This document shows, piece after piece, positions 1-7,850 of a DNA stretch of 30,107 nucleotides. The stretch spans positions 1 to 30,107 of the forward strand of contig JAUIEM010000070.1 of NCBI GenBank assembly GCA_030428695.1. The letters are read 5' to 3'. The stretch's first letter is position 1, and the number at the start of each line of letters is the position of its first letter. The position numbers were made by a program, and so were the translations under genes. The notes under the pieces were generated by a model. It was not told the origin of the DNA, made no database searches, and was given only the letters and a program-made list of their open reading frames with translations. Origin of the DNA: a bacterium (lineage in GTDB: Bacteria; Planctomycetota; J058; JAJDCP01).

Positions 1-392
1 CCTGCTGGCGGCGGGCCCCACAGGCGTGCAGGCGGGCGAGCAGGGCGGCCATCGCATCGAGGGCGGAGTCGGAAGCCTCGAGCGCGGCGCTGCCCTCGAC
101 GAAGTCCATCGCGTACCAGGGCTTCGGCAGCAGGGCGCAGGAGGTGTCGAGCCCCGGGGTCCGGGGCACCGGCAGGCCCGGCGAGCACACCGAGCAGGGC
201 GTGCTCGCGGGCGATCGCCGCGCGTTCCTTCCAGTCCGCCCCCTGCTGGCGGATGACGACGCGCCGCCGGCCGCCCGTGGGCAGGGCGAGCTCGAGGGCC
301 TCGACCTCGGCGGACACGCCTCCCTCGAGGGGCCAACGGTGGAGCAGCTGCCCGCCGAGCCCGGTGGCGATCGCTGCGTAGGGGTCGTTCAC
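1..392 (-). pseudogene. APH-family phosphotransferase, partial and apparently frameshifted
   Basis: N-terminal part of an aminoglycoside phosphotransferase/choline-kinase-fold protein (PF01636 type), a family that phosphorylates small hydroxylated substrates in the cytoplasm. The GTG start at 392 has a good AGGAG five bases upstream. The first ~70 residues read like the family N-lobe: a glycine-rich 'LEGGVSAEVEALEL', then 'RRVVIRQQG' (the ATP-lysine strand, here Arg) and 'REHALLGVLAG'. The family pattern then continues in another frame as 'LPVPRTPGLD' and 'PWYAMDFVEG'. The break lies near the CCC run at 177-179, where removing one base restores a continuous protein. The gene runs off the left edge, so the catalytic loop is not seen. 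It diverges from tag across an 81-bp gap. Either a sequence error or a real lesion; the substrate cannot be told. Confidence 0.6.
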
Positions 393-473
393 GGGCTCCT
401 TTCCGCTTGCGCGCGACGGCCTCGCCGGTGATCCTACAGCGCCGTGGTCCCGCCGCCAACGAGGGAGTCCGCC

Positions 474-1052
474 ATGCCGCGCTGCCCCTGGGCCGAGAAG
501 CCCCCGATCTACGTCGCCTACCACGACGAGGAGTGGGGGGTGCCGCTGTTCGATGACGACCGGCTGTTCGAGTTCCTGACCCTCGAGACCTTCCAGGCCG
601 GGCTGAGCTGGCTGACCATCCTGAACAAGCGCGAGGCCTTCCGCGCCGCCTTCGCCGGCTTCGATCCGGTACGGGTCGCGGCCTTCGGCGAGGAAGACCG
701 GACGCGCCTGCTCGCCGACGCGGGCATCGTCCGCTCGCGGGCGAAGATCGACGCGGCGATCGGCAACGCCCGCGCCTTCCTCGCGCTCCAGGCACGCGAG
801 GGGAGCTTCGCGCGCTGGATGTGGGGCTTCGTCGACGGGGCGCCGATCCAGAACCGCTGGGGCAGCCTGGCCGAGGTTCCCGGGAAGACCGAGCGCTCGG
901 CGCGCCTGAGCAAGGAGCTGAAGCGGAACGGCTTCAAGTTCGTCGGCCCGACGGTGGTTTACGCCCACATGCAGGCGACCGGCATGGTCAACGACCACCT
1001 GCTCGACTGCCCGCGCCACGCCGCCTGCGCCGCCCTCGCGACGCGGAGTTAG
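474..1052 (+). CDS. tag: DNA-3-methyladenine glycosylase I
   Basis: Cytoplasmic base-excision repair enzyme that removes 3-methyladenine from alkylated DNA. The 192-aa protein matches the family's usual length. The N-terminus 'MPRCPW' places Cys4 and His17 (in 'AYHDEEWGVP') as in E. coli Tag, and 'NDHLLDC' near the C-terminus supplies the other His and Cys zinc ligands. The active-site stretch 'LETFQAGLSW' with its conserved Glu, the 'KREAFR' helix and 'RNGFKFVGPT' are all present. ATG 474 is preferred over an in-frame GTG at 444 because GAGGGAG sits just upstream and the conserved Cys4 then has the right position. It diverges from the APH-fold gene, and the minus-strand HEAT gene converges on it with a 17-bp gap. 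The family call is secure. Confidence 0.96.
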   Translation: MPRCPWAEKPPIYVAYHDEEWGVPLFDDDRLFEFLTLETFQAGLSWLTILNKREAFRAAFAGFDPVRVAAFGEEDRTRLLADAGIVRSRAKIDAAIGNARAFLALQAREGSFARWMWGFVDGAPIQNRWGSLAEVPGKTERSARLSKELKRNGFKFVGPTVVYAHMQATGMVNDHLLDCPRHAACAALATRS

Positions 1053-1069
1053 GCGCTCGGCCGCGTAGG

Positions 1070-3250
1070 TCAGTTGCCGAGGAGCTCGGCGACCGCGGCC
1101 TCGATCGCCTCGGTGACCGCCGGCTCGGACCGGGCCTCGAGGCGCTGGAGCAGCGCGGGCACCAGGGTCCTGTCCCCGAGCTTGCCCAGGGCTTTGGCGG
1201 CGCCGGCGGCGACCGTGGCGGAGCCGGTGTCGAGCAGGTCGAACAGCTGGTCCTGCAGGGAGCTCTCCGTCGTGAGCCGACGGACACGGGCGCGGCGTTC
1301 GCGCAGGCTCTCGATGCTCTCGAGGTAGGCGTCGGCCGCCTTGCGCATGTCCTGGTCCCGATGCAGGGAGTACTCCCCGACCAGCGACAGGGCCGGCTCG
1401 TAGAGCTCGGCCGCGAAGCGGGCGATGATCTCGCGTTGCAAGCGCTCGGGGAAGAGTCCGAAGCGGTCGTGCAGCCAGCGGGTCGCCTCTCTGGTCTCGA
1501 TCGACAGCATCGCCTCCCCGATAAGGGCGCAGGTCTGCGCCGGAGTCGCCTCGTCGACGTGGGAAATGATCATGCCGGCGAGGTCGGCGGGGAGCGCGAG
1601 AAGCACGCCGTAGCGGTCCTCGGGAAAGCCGCTACGGCGCCAGTGCAGGGCGCGGTGGTTCCAGATCTGGCTCCGGGCGTCGTCGGCCAGGGTCTCCACC
1701 AGGGCGCTCCGGACCAGCCCGGGATGCTCGACGGCCGCCTTGGACGTCGCATGGAGCGCCATGCGACGGACGCCGCGCGCGTCGCTCGCGAGCAGCGCGA
1801 CCACGTGCTCGATACGTTCCGGGCGGGGGTCGAAGGCCGCCAGCTGCATCAGGCACTCGGCGAGCTCCTCGTTCTCGTCGTCGTCGAGGTCGCGGGCGAA
1901 GCCTTCGTCGATCAGGGGCCGGTAGGTCTGCGCGAGGGCCATCCGCTCGGCGCTCTGCTCGAGCTCTTCGCAGCGACTCGAGAGGGCGGGCAGGAACTCG
2001 CGCAGGAACTCGGTCGCCCGGGGCCCCTCGGTCAGGGCTTCCGCCACGATCCACCAGACCTCCGCCGGCACCTCCGACAGGCCGTGGTAGGCCAGCGCGG
2101 TCTCCGCCGCGGTCATCAGCATCTCGCCGGGACCGACGAGGGCGAAGACCGCCGCGAGCTCTTCGCCGGGCAGGCGGCGGATGCAGCGCTCGAGCAGGCG
2201 CTCGTCGATCCAGCCGGTCTCGACCATCGCCTCGAGCGTCGCGCGTCCTCCGCATCCGAGCAGCAGCGGGTAGGCTTCGCTCCAGCCTTCCCCGCCCGCT
2301 TTGCACCAGCGCAGGAGCTGTTGCTCGACGTCTTCGGCGAAGGCGTCGTCGCGGAACAGCCGCGCCTCCTTCTCGAGGTTCTCCATGTCCGGCAGCACCG
2401 CGCGGGCCAGGGTCCGGTCCATGCCGTGCAGGCGCTCGGCGAGCAATCCCATCACCCCCGCGTCGACGGCGGGACTGCGTCCGCCGCTGCAGACCAGCTC
2501 GACCACGCGCGTCTTGCGCCCGAAGCCCTCGCGGCCGAGCACGTTCTCGAGCAGCTCGACGGGGGCGCGGCCGACCAACCAGCCCAGGGCGGTCTCGCTG
2601 TTGTCTTCGGCGTACCACTGCACGCCCGTCGCGATGTCGGGGGCTTCCGCCAGGAACAGCGTGTTCCGGGCCGCCTCGCGCACCTGACGGTTGGGATCCT
2701 CCGTCAGCGCGAACAGCACCTCGCCGTAGCGGTCAGGGTCCGTGTGCTCGGCGATCGCCTTGCGCAGGTACGGGTCCGGGGCGACGAGGGCGTCGAGCAG
2801 CACGTCGCGCACGTCGACATCGAGCCTGCACAGGAGCGTCACGGCCCGCCCCGGCGCGAGCTTCGTCGGACCGACACCGGGCAGCTTGCCCTCGCGCAGG
2901 GCGATTCCGAGCAGGTCGCGGGCGTCCTCGCCGTACAGGCGCAGACCCTCGACATGCGCGCGGTAGTCCTCCTGCTGGAAGGCGTAGAAGATCAGCGCGT
3001 GCAGCCGCTCGAGGTCGATCTCGGCCTTCTGGTCGAGGTCGTCCAGGGCGCGCCGCACCTGCACCTCGAGCTGCTGCCAGCCGGCGGCGAGCTCGAGGGC
3101 CTCGGCGTAGAGTGCGCGGGCCGCGTCGAAGTCGCGCTCGTAGTGCTCCTTGAAGTAGGCCTGCTCGAACTTGAGCTGGGCCTCGGTCATGTTGTCCTGG
3201 CCCAGGCTCCCGCTCACGAGCAGCGCCAGCAGCCACAGTCCCTTCCGCAT
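1070..3250 (-). CDS. Secreted HEAT-repeat protein
   Basis: A 726-aa protein of unknown function built mostly from α-helical repeats. ATG 3250 has an ideal AAGGAGG upstream and opens a signal peptide ('MRKGLWLLALLVSGSLG'), so it probably acts in the periplasm or outside the cell. Residues ~20-120 look like a helical TPR-type start ('YFKEHYERDFDAARALYAEA'). HEAT/PBS-lyase-like repeats follow, for example 'DPYLRKAIAEHTDPDRYGE' and 'DPNRQVREAARNTLFLAE'. The clearest one is at the C-terminus: 'AAGAAKALGKLGDRTLVPAL'. Such proteins usually scaffold other proteins; no catalytic motif was seen. It lies downstream of the two-component pair, same strand, 139 bp away. A weak promoter-like TTGACA (3332-3337) lies in that gap, so it may be transcribed separately. 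Confidence 0.8.
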   Translation of the reverse strand: MRKGLWLLALLVSGSLGQDNMTEAQLKFEQAYFKEHYERDFDAARALYAEALELAAGWQQLEVQVRRALDDLDQKAEIDLERLHALIFYAFQQEDYRAHVEGLRLYGEDARDLLGIALREGKLPGVGPTKLAPGRAVTLLCRLDVDVRDVLLDALVAPDPYLRKAIAEHTDPDRYGEVLFALTEDPNRQVREAARNTLFLAEAPDIATGVQWYAEDNSETALGWLVGRAPVELLENVLGREGFGRKTRVVELVCSGGRSPAVDAGVMGLLAERLHGMDRTLARAVLPDMENLEKEARLFRDDAFAEDVEQQLLRWCKAGGEGWSEAYPLLLGCGGRATLEAMVETGWIDERLLERCIRRLPGEELAAVFALVGPGEMLMTAAETALAYHGLSEVPAEVWWIVAEALTEGPRATEFLREFLPALSSRCEELEQSAERMALAQTYRPLIDEGFARDLDDDENEELAECLMQLAAFDPRPERIEHVVALLASDARGVRRMALHATSKAAVEHPGLVRSALVETLADDARSQIWNHRALHWRRSGFPEDRYGVLLALPADLAGMIISHVDEATPAQTCALIGEAMLSIETREATRWLHDRFGLFPERLQREIIARFAAELYEPALSLVGEYSLHRDQDMRKAADAYLESIESLRERRARVRRLTTESSLQDQLFDLLDTGSATVAAGAAKALGKLGDRTLVPALLQRLEARSEPAVTEAIEAAVAELLGN

Positions 3251-3389
3251 CGTCGCCTCCTTGGGTTCTTCCTTCGCGTTTCCAGGATCGCAGCCGGGGA
3301 CGCGGGAGTTGTCGCTCGCTGGTGAGGAGGATGTCAAAGGATGTAAAACTGCCACAATGCCGTCTTCTGGCGGTCGATGTGTAGCGGGC

Positions 3390-4079
3390 CTACGAGCTCT
3401 CGAGCCGGTAGCCGGCGCCGAACACCGTCCGCAGCCAGCGCGGCGCGGCCGGATCGGCCTCGAGCTTCTTGCGCAGCTTGGCGACGTGCTGGTCGACCGT
3501 GCGCGTGCTCGGGCAGCCATCGTGGCCCCAGACCTCGTGCAGGAAGCGGTTGCGCGACACCACCTTGCCGCGCTCGCGCAGGAGCAGGCGCAGCATGTCG
3601 GCCTCGCGCACCGACAAGGGGAAGCGCGCGCCGTCCCGCCGCACCTCGAGGGCCGCGAGGTCGACGCGGACGGGCCCGAGGGCGAAGCGCTCGGGCGCGG
3701 CCGGCGGGCTCTCCTCGGCCCGTCGCAGCCGGGCCCGGACCCGCGCGAGCAGCTCGGACAGGCCGAAGGGCTTGACGAGGTAGTCGTCGGCCCCGAGGTC
3801 GAGGCCGCGCACCTTGTCGGCCTCCTGGCCGCGCGCGGTCAGCAGGATGACGGGCATCGCGAAGCCCTCGGCGCGCGCCTTCTCGAGCACCTCGAAGCCC
3901 GACCGGCAGGGCATCATGATGTCGAGCAGCACGAGGTCCGGCGGCTCGGCCCGCAGCCGCTGCAGCGCCCGCTCCCCGTCCGCCGCCTCGGCCACCGCGT
4001 AGCCCTCCTGGTCGAGGGCGTAGCGGAGCCCCGAGCGCAGGGCCTCCTCGTCTTCCACCAGCAGGATCTTCGCCCGCAT
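3390..4079 (-). CDS. OmpR/PhoB-family response regulator
   Basis: DNA-binding output protein of a two-component system. The receiver domain (residues ~1-118) has the acidic pair Glu9/Asp10, phospho-acceptor Asp53 in 'LVLLDIMMP', Thr81 in 'VILLTARG' and Lys103 in 'DDYLVKPF'. A winged-helix DNA-binding domain (~130-229) ends in 'GKVVSRNRFLHEVWG', 'RTVDQHVAKLRKKLE' and 'WLRTVFGAGYRLE', the OmpR/PhoB signature. Its ATG overlaps the stop codon of the upstream histidine kinase by one base (TGATG), so the pair is co-transcribed and translationally coupled and should be cognate. The regulated genes are unknown; the downstream HEAT gene is one possibility by position only. Confidence 0.95.
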   Translation of the reverse strand: MRAKILLVEDEEALRSGLRYALDQEGYAVAEAADGERALQRLRAEPPDLVLLDIMMPCRSGFEVLEKARAEGFAMPVILLTARGQEADKVRGLDLGADDYLVKPFGLSELLARVRARLRRAEESPPAAPERFALGPVRVDLAALEVRRDGARFPLSVREADMLRLLLRERGKVVSRNRFLHEVWGHDGCPSTRTVDQHVAKLRKKLEADPAAPRWLRTVFGAGYRLESS

Positions 4080-5857
4080 CAGCCCTCCTCCGCCGGCAGC
4101 TCGAGCCGGAACACACTGCCACCGCCCGCCCGCGGCGCGTAGCGCAGACTGCCGCCGTGACCCTCCGCCACCCGCCGCGCGAGGGCGAGGCCCAGGCCGA
4201 CTCCCGGCCGGTCGCGGGTCAGCTCGTCACCCGCCCGGGCGAACGGCTCGAAGATGCTCGCGCGGGCCTCGGGCGGCACGCCGCGGCCACGGTCGCGCAC
4301 CGCGAGGAAGACGCCCCCGCCCGCGCTGCCGAGCTCGACCTCGATGGTGTGGGGGCTGTCCGCGTGCTTGCGCGCGTTGTCGAGCAGGTTCCAGACCGCC
4401 CCGGACAGGGCGTCGGGGTCGCCGATCACGGCCGGCAGCGCAGGGGCGACCTGCAGGGCCAGGGCGAAGCCGTCGCCGTCGGCCGCCAGGCGGAAGCCGT
4501 CGAAGGCGGGCTCGAGGCTCGCCGCGAGGTCGAGGCGCTCGCGACGCACCGGGCCGAGGCCGCGCTCGATGCGGGCGAGGTCGAGCACCGCGCCGACGGT
4601 GCGCGCCAGGCGCGTGCTCTCGCCGACGATGCGGCCGGCAAACTCGCGCGCCTTCTCCTCCTCGACCCCGCCGCGCTCGAGTAACTCGCCGAGCAGGCGG
4701 ATCGAGGCGAGCGGCGCCTTCAGCTCGTGGCTGACCGCCGCGACGAAGTTCGCCTGCTGGCGAGCGGCGCGCAGCTCGCGGCGCACGGCCCGGGCGAGGG
4801 CGAGGGCGAGCAGCACCAACAGGGCGATGCCCCCCGCCAGCAGCCAGGCGCCGGCCTCGAGCCGGGCGCGCTCGGCGGCGAGAAAGGCCTCGGCATCGCG
4901 GTCGCGCACCTGCAGCTCGAGCCCCTCGAGCGTCCCCTGCAGGCGGCGCCTTCCGGCCGCCCGGGCGGTGTCGCCGAGCGGCGCGAGGGTGGAGCCGAGG
5001 CCGAGGCGCGCGAGGTTGCCCGCGGTGCGACTCGCCGCCAGCCGGGCCGCGACTCCGCCGAGCTCCAGGGCCGCGCCGGTCAGCCCTCGCCCTTCCGGCC
5101 AGGCGACGGCGACCACGGTGTCGGCGCGCGCGGGCCAGGCGGGATCGGCCGGCAGGGGAAACAGGCCGCCCCCGCCCGGGGCGCCGGCCTGCAGCCAGGT
5201 GCCGAGGGCGCGGGCGGCGAGCAGGCGCCGGGGGCGACTGGCCTGCCAGGCGAGGGAGTCTGCCCGCTCCCAGGCCCGGAACGCGGCGCCCGGCACCTGG
5301 TCGCGCAGCGCCAGAGCGCCGTCGCGCAGCCGGCGGAGGAGGGCGAGGCTCGCCCACTGGTCGGGGCGGGGAGCGTCGGCGTTGAGCCGCGGCAGGAGCT
5401 CGGTCCACAACGCCAGGGCCCGCTCGGCCTCGCCCCTGGCGAGGGCGGCCTCGGCCCGCAGGCAGCGGGCGGCATGGGCGAGGGCGAGACCGCGCGCGTC
5501 GCGGTCGGGCAGGGCCTCGACCCGCAGGCGCAGCGACTCTGCGGCGGCGGGCCGGGAAGGCCGCTGTAGCGCGGCCCGCTCGAGCAGGAGCGCGGCGCTG
5601 TCCTCCGTCGGCGCGGGCAGGGGCGGCCGGGCGAGCAGCCCGAGGGAGTCGGCGCGCAGGGGCAGCGCTTCCGGCGCCCGCGGCAGGTTCTCGAGCTGGA
5701 CGGCGAGCTCGGCTTCGAGGGCGTCGAGCGCGCTGTCGACCCGCTGCTGATAGCGCAGGCGCAGCGCCTCGGCGGTGTGCAGGGTCCCCGACGCGGCCTG
5801 CCAGGCCAGCAGTCCCGCGCACAACACCAGCCCGGCCACCAGGATCCCGCGCCGCAC
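4079..5857 (-). CDS. Sensor histidine kinase with large periplasmic domain
   Basis: Membrane sensor kinase that should phosphorylate the adjoining regulator. The GTG start at 5857 follows a GGAGAGGGG ribosome site. One membrane helix lies at residues ~4-22, followed by a ~310-residue Ala/Leu/Arg-rich helical region predicted to be periplasmic, then a second helix near 337-360 ('LLAGGIALLVLLALALARAV'). The HisKA helix carries the phospho-acceptor in 'FVAAVSHELKAPLASI'. The catalytic domain shows the N box 'NLLDNARKHA', G1 'VRDRGRGVP', F box 'IFEPFAR' and G2 'GVGLGLALARRVAEGHGG'. All key kinase residues are present. The sensor region matches no PAS, Cache or HAMP pattern that I recognise, so the signal is unknown. 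Confidence 0.93.
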   Translation of the reverse strand: MRRGILVAGLVLCAGLLAWQAASGTLHTAEALRLRYQQRVDSALDALEAELAVQLENLPRAPEALPLRADSLGLLARPPLPAPTEDSAALLLERAALQRPSRPAAAESLRLRVEALPDRDARGLALAHAARCLRAEAALARGEAERALALWTELLPRLNADAPRPDQWASLALLRRLRDGALALRDQVPGAAFRAWERADSLAWQASRPRRLLAARALGTWLQAGAPGGGGLFPLPADPAWPARADTVVAVAWPEGRGLTGAALELGGVAARLAASRTAGNLARLGLGSTLAPLGDTARAAGRRRLQGTLEGLELQVRDRDAEAFLAAERARLEAGAWLLAGGIALLVLLALALARAVRRELRAARQQANFVAAVSHELKAPLASIRLLGELLERGGVEEEKAREFAGRIVGESTRLARTVGAVLDLARIERGLGPVRRERLDLAASLEPAFDGFRLAADGDGFALALQVAPALPAVIGDPDALSGAVWNLLDNARKHADSPHTIEVELGSAGGGVFLAVRDRGRGVPPEARASIFEPFARAGDELTRDRPGVGLGLALARRVAEGHGGSLRYAPRAGGGSVFRLELPAEEG

Positions 5858-5886
5858 CGCCCCTCTCCGCTCAAGCGCCTTCGCAC

Positions 5887-5915
5887 ACTGTAGCAGCAGG
5901 GGGGGAGGACTTCAG
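5887..5915 (-). promoter_or_regulatory. Candidate σ70-type promoter for the two-component operon
   Basis: Read on the minus strand: CTGAAG, a 17-base spacer, then TACAGT. The start site would fall near 5880, about 23 bases before the kinase GTG. Each box matches only partly, so this rests mainly on the spacing and position. Confidence 0.4.
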
Positions 5916-5942
5916 ACGAGAGGCGACGCGGGGGAGACCTGG

Positions 5943-6132
5943 TCCGTTTGATTCACCGGAACTCCTGCTGCGGACCCGGATGCCGCAGATCTCGGGCACC
6001 TCGAGCCCTGCGCTGCTCGCCTCGGGACGGTGCGCCAGCCAGGACAAACGGCTCCGCTGCTCGAAGACTCGAAGCGCCCGATCTCAAGAGGCCTCCGGGC
6101 CCTCGCGACGAAATCCCGGGGAATCAAACGGG
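5943..6132. repeat. 190-bp element with 16-bp inverted ends (MITE-like)
   Basis: Bases 5944-5959 and 6116-6131 are inverted copies matching at 15 of 16 positions (core CCGTTTGATTC). The enclosed ~156 bases have no convincing gene. CTGG flanks both sides (5939-5942 and 6133-6136), as a short target duplication would. The right arm contains the stop codon of the MerC-domain gene. The stretch 5858-6123 between that stop and the kinase start otherwise holds only the candidate kinase promoter. A mobile miniature element is an inference; paired protein-binding sites are an alternative. Confidence 0.4.
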
Positions 6133-6666
6133 CTGGTTCGCGGCGCATGCATCCATTTCGCAGCAGCTGCCAGCGCGGAGCCGTCGCATCAGGCTCCAGA
6201 GGTGGGCGGCGGCGAGCAGCAGGCTCCCGCCCAGGACGGCGAGGCCCGCGCCCGAGGTCTGCACGCGGAGGGCGCCGGTCTCTGGCTCACGGACGAGCTG
6301 CGGGCAGCAGTCCGCGTGTCCGTCTGCAGGGGCGGGACTCGGAGCGTCGGGAGAGACGCGAGCCTGGACGGCGGCGGGCTCGGGCAGCAGGGGCAGAAAC
6401 GTCCCGCCCGTGACGAGCACGACGCCCAGGACGGCGCAGACGGCGAGCACGAGCCGCTTCCCTCGGCGCGCTTGCAGCGCGACGACCAGACCCATCGGGA
6501 CGACGAACAGGCAGGGGAGGATGTGGGCGAGCGGATGACTCCAGGCGCTCGTCAGGAACGGCGCGGCGACTGCGACCAGCGGGGTGGCGATGCAGTGGAC
6601 GGCGCAAGCGATCGACAGGCAAGCTCCCACGCGGTCGACCCAGGATGGGGTACGCTCTCCGGACAT
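6124..6666 (-). CDS. MerC-domain inner-membrane protein
   Basis: Small membrane protein resembling the MerC family (PF03203), known from mercury-resistance and metal-associated loci. The first helix carries the paired-thiol motif in 'ACLSIACAVHC' followed by 'IATPLV', and 'WSHPLAHILPCLFVVP' opens the second helix pair. Four hydrophobic segments are visible: the first three helices in residues ~15-100 and another at ~140-160. Extra metal-liking residues lie outside the membrane: 'DGHADCCPQL' in the loop before the last helix and 'SCCEMDACAANQPV' at the end. I chose ATG 6666, eight bases after AGGAGG; ATG 6672 is an alternative but crowds that site. The last codons and stop lie inside the right arm of the 190-bp inverted-repeat element. 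No merA, merT or merR is nearby, so mercury transport is not implied; zinc or another soft metal is as likely. Confidence 0.75.
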   Translation of the reverse strand: MSGERTPSWVDRVGACLSIACAVHCIATPLVAVAAPFLTSAWSHPLAHILPCLFVVPMGLVVALQARRGKRLVLAVCAVLGVVLVTGGTFLPLLPEPAAVQARVSPDAPSPAPADGHADCCPQLVREPETGALRVQTSGAGLAVLGGSLLLAAAHLWSLMRRLRAGSCCEMDACAANQPV

Positions 6667-6747
6667 CCGCATCTCCTCCTCGATTTTGGTATCGCACTAT
6701 CGACAATGGATCGTACGGGAAACCAGAGCGCAAGAGAAGATGTAAAA

Positions 6748-6763
6748 TGAGATTCGATTATCA
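6748..6763. promoter_or_regulatory. Imperfect palindrome, Fur/Zur-like operator candidate
   Basis: TGAGATTCGATTATCA is an imperfect 16-base palindrome (6 of 8 pairs match around the central CG). It sits in an unusually AT-rich gap of 105 bases between the yjbQ stop and the MerC-domain gene. Position and composition resemble a metalloregulator site. No regulator gene is nearby. Confidence 0.3.
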
Positions 6764-6777
6764 ATTGTTCCGGGCTT

Positions 6778-7191
6778 CTAGCCCAGGACGGTCACCGACA
6801 CCGTCCGGGTCCGCCGCGGTCCGTCGAGCTCGCACAGGAAGACGTTCTGCCAGGTGCCGAGGGCGAGACGGCCCGCGGTGACGGGCAAGGACACGGAGGG
6901 GCCGATCAGCGCGGCCTTGATGTGGGCGGCGGCGTTGTTGTCGACGCGGTCGTGGAGCCAGTCGTCGTGCTCGGGCACGCACTGCTTGAGGGCGCGCAGG
7001 AAGTCGACGCCGATGTTCGGGTCGTCGTTCTCGTTGACCGTGATCGCGGCGGTCGCGTGCGGCACGAAGACGACGCAGATGCCGGTCTGGAGTCCCGCGT
7101 TGCGCACGACCTCGGCGACGCGTGCGGTGATGTCGAGGACCTGGTGATGGGCGGAGGTCCCGAGCTCGAAGGTCTCCTGATGGCAGGTCAT
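6778..7191 (-). CDS. yjbQ: YjbQ/UPF0047 family protein
   Basis: Member of the widespread UPF0047 family (PF01894), reported to have weak thiamine-phosphate synthase activity; its main physiological role is unsettled. The 137-aa length is typical. Conserved stretches seen are 'GICVVFVPHATAAITVNEND' (the family's HxTxxxxxNE metal/substrate site), 'DPNIGVDFL', 'NNAAAHIKAALIGPS' and 'LALGTWQNVFLCELDGPR'. ATG 7191 follows a GGGGGG ribosome site located just after the stop of the VTT-domain gene 10 bases upstream, so the two are probably one transcript. A GGGCT/AGCCC hairpin overlaps its stop codon (6772-6784) but lacks a T-run. Confidence 0.92.
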   Translation of the reverse strand: MTCHQETFELGTSAHHQVLDITARVAEVVRNAGLQTGICVVFVPHATAAITVNENDDPNIGVDFLRALKQCVPEHDDWLHDRVDNNAAAHIKAALIGPSVSLPVTAGRLALGTWQNVFLCELDGPRRTRTVSVTVLG

Positions 7192-7201
7192 CGTGCCCCC
7201 C

Positions 7202-7744
7202 TCAGGAAGCGCTGGTCGCCGCGGTCCACCCGAGCTGGAGCAGGGCGTAGGTCACGAGCGCCCGGGGGATGCGGTGCAGGGTGGTCAGGAAGAAGCGCCC
7301 GAAGGGCATCCGGAACATCCCGGCGAGCCAGCAGGTCACCGAGAAGGGGAGGGGCGTCCAGGCGGCGATGGCGACCGCGGTGACGCCCCACTTCTCGAAG
7401 AGCTTCTCGCCCTCCAGGGGGGCCAGGCGCTCGCGCAGCCACTGCCAGTCGTAGAAGCGGACCCCGAGGAAGTAGGCCGCGCAGCCTCCGAGCACACTGC
7501 CCGCGCAGCCGGCGACCAGCACCGGCAAGGTCGGCTCCTCCGCGGCGACCGCGGCGGCGAGATAGATGTCGAGGACGATCGGGATCCCGATGGAGTCCGA
7601 GAGGAACACACCGATGAAGGCGCCCCACACCCCGACGGTGTCGTAGAACCAATGGCCGGCCGCCTTCAGGGGCTCGCGGAAGAAGACGACCAGCAAGAGG
7701 AAGGCCCCGACCAGCAGCCCGATCTGGCGCAGGGTCTGCCCCAT
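7202..7744 (-). CDS. VTT/DedA-type membrane protein
   Basis: A 180-aa integral membrane protein of the SNARE-associated/VTT (PF09335; DedA, TVP38, YqaA) superfamily, whose members act in lipid scrambling or transport and envelope homeostasis. Visible pieces: an N-terminal helix 'IGLLVGAFLLLVVFF', re-entrant-like 'GAFIGVFLSDSIGIPIVLDI', the Gly-rich 'GCAGSVLGGCAAYFLGVRF', then 'AIAAWTPLPFSVTCWLAGMF' and 'MPFGRFFLTTLHRIPRALV', which resemble the family's conserved proline and arginine region. It is shorter than DedA and closer to YqaA. ATG 7744 is the first normal in-frame start but has no good ribosome site. A strong GGAAGGAG lies ~35 bases further upstream with no usual in-frame start after it, so the true start is uncertain. 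Confidence 0.78.
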   Translation of the reverse strand: MGQTLRQIGLLVGAFLLLVVFFREPLKAAGHWFYDTVGVWGAFIGVFLSDSIGIPIVLDIYLAAAVAAEEPTLPVLVAGCAGSVLGGCAAYFLGVRFYDWQWLRERLAPLEGEKLFEKWGVTAVAIAAWTPLPFSVTCWLAGMFRMPFGRFFLTTLHRIPRALVTYALLQLGWTAATSAS

Positions 7745-7818
7745 CAGCTTGCGGGAGTCGGTCGTGGCAGGTTTTACGGCGCGCTCCTTCCATGCCTCGC
7801 CGCGAGCGGCGCTGCGCC

Positions 7819-7847
7819 AGTGTACGCCATGGGAGACCGTGACCCAA
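7819..7847 (-). promoter_or_regulatory. Candidate promoter for the VTT gene and yjbQ
   Basis: Minus strand TTGGGT, 17-base spacer, TACACT. The predicted start is near 7812, about 68 bases before the VTT start codon. It lies in the short gap after the propeller gene, overlapping nothing coding. Box matches are 3 of 6 and 4 of 6. Confidence 0.35.
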
Positions 7848-7850
7848 GAC

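Noticed and set aside
5912..6148. Minus-strand 78-aa frame in the inverted-repeat element
   Set aside because: No ribosome site, Arg/Ser-rich random composition, and it overlaps the MerC-gene end.
6124..6666. Mercury-resistance (mer) locus
   Set aside because: Only a MerC-domain protein is present, with no reductase, MerT/P or MerR.
6772..6784. Terminator after yjbQ (GGGCT/AGCCC hairpin)
   Set aside because: Only a 5-bp stem, overlaps the stop codon and has no T-run.
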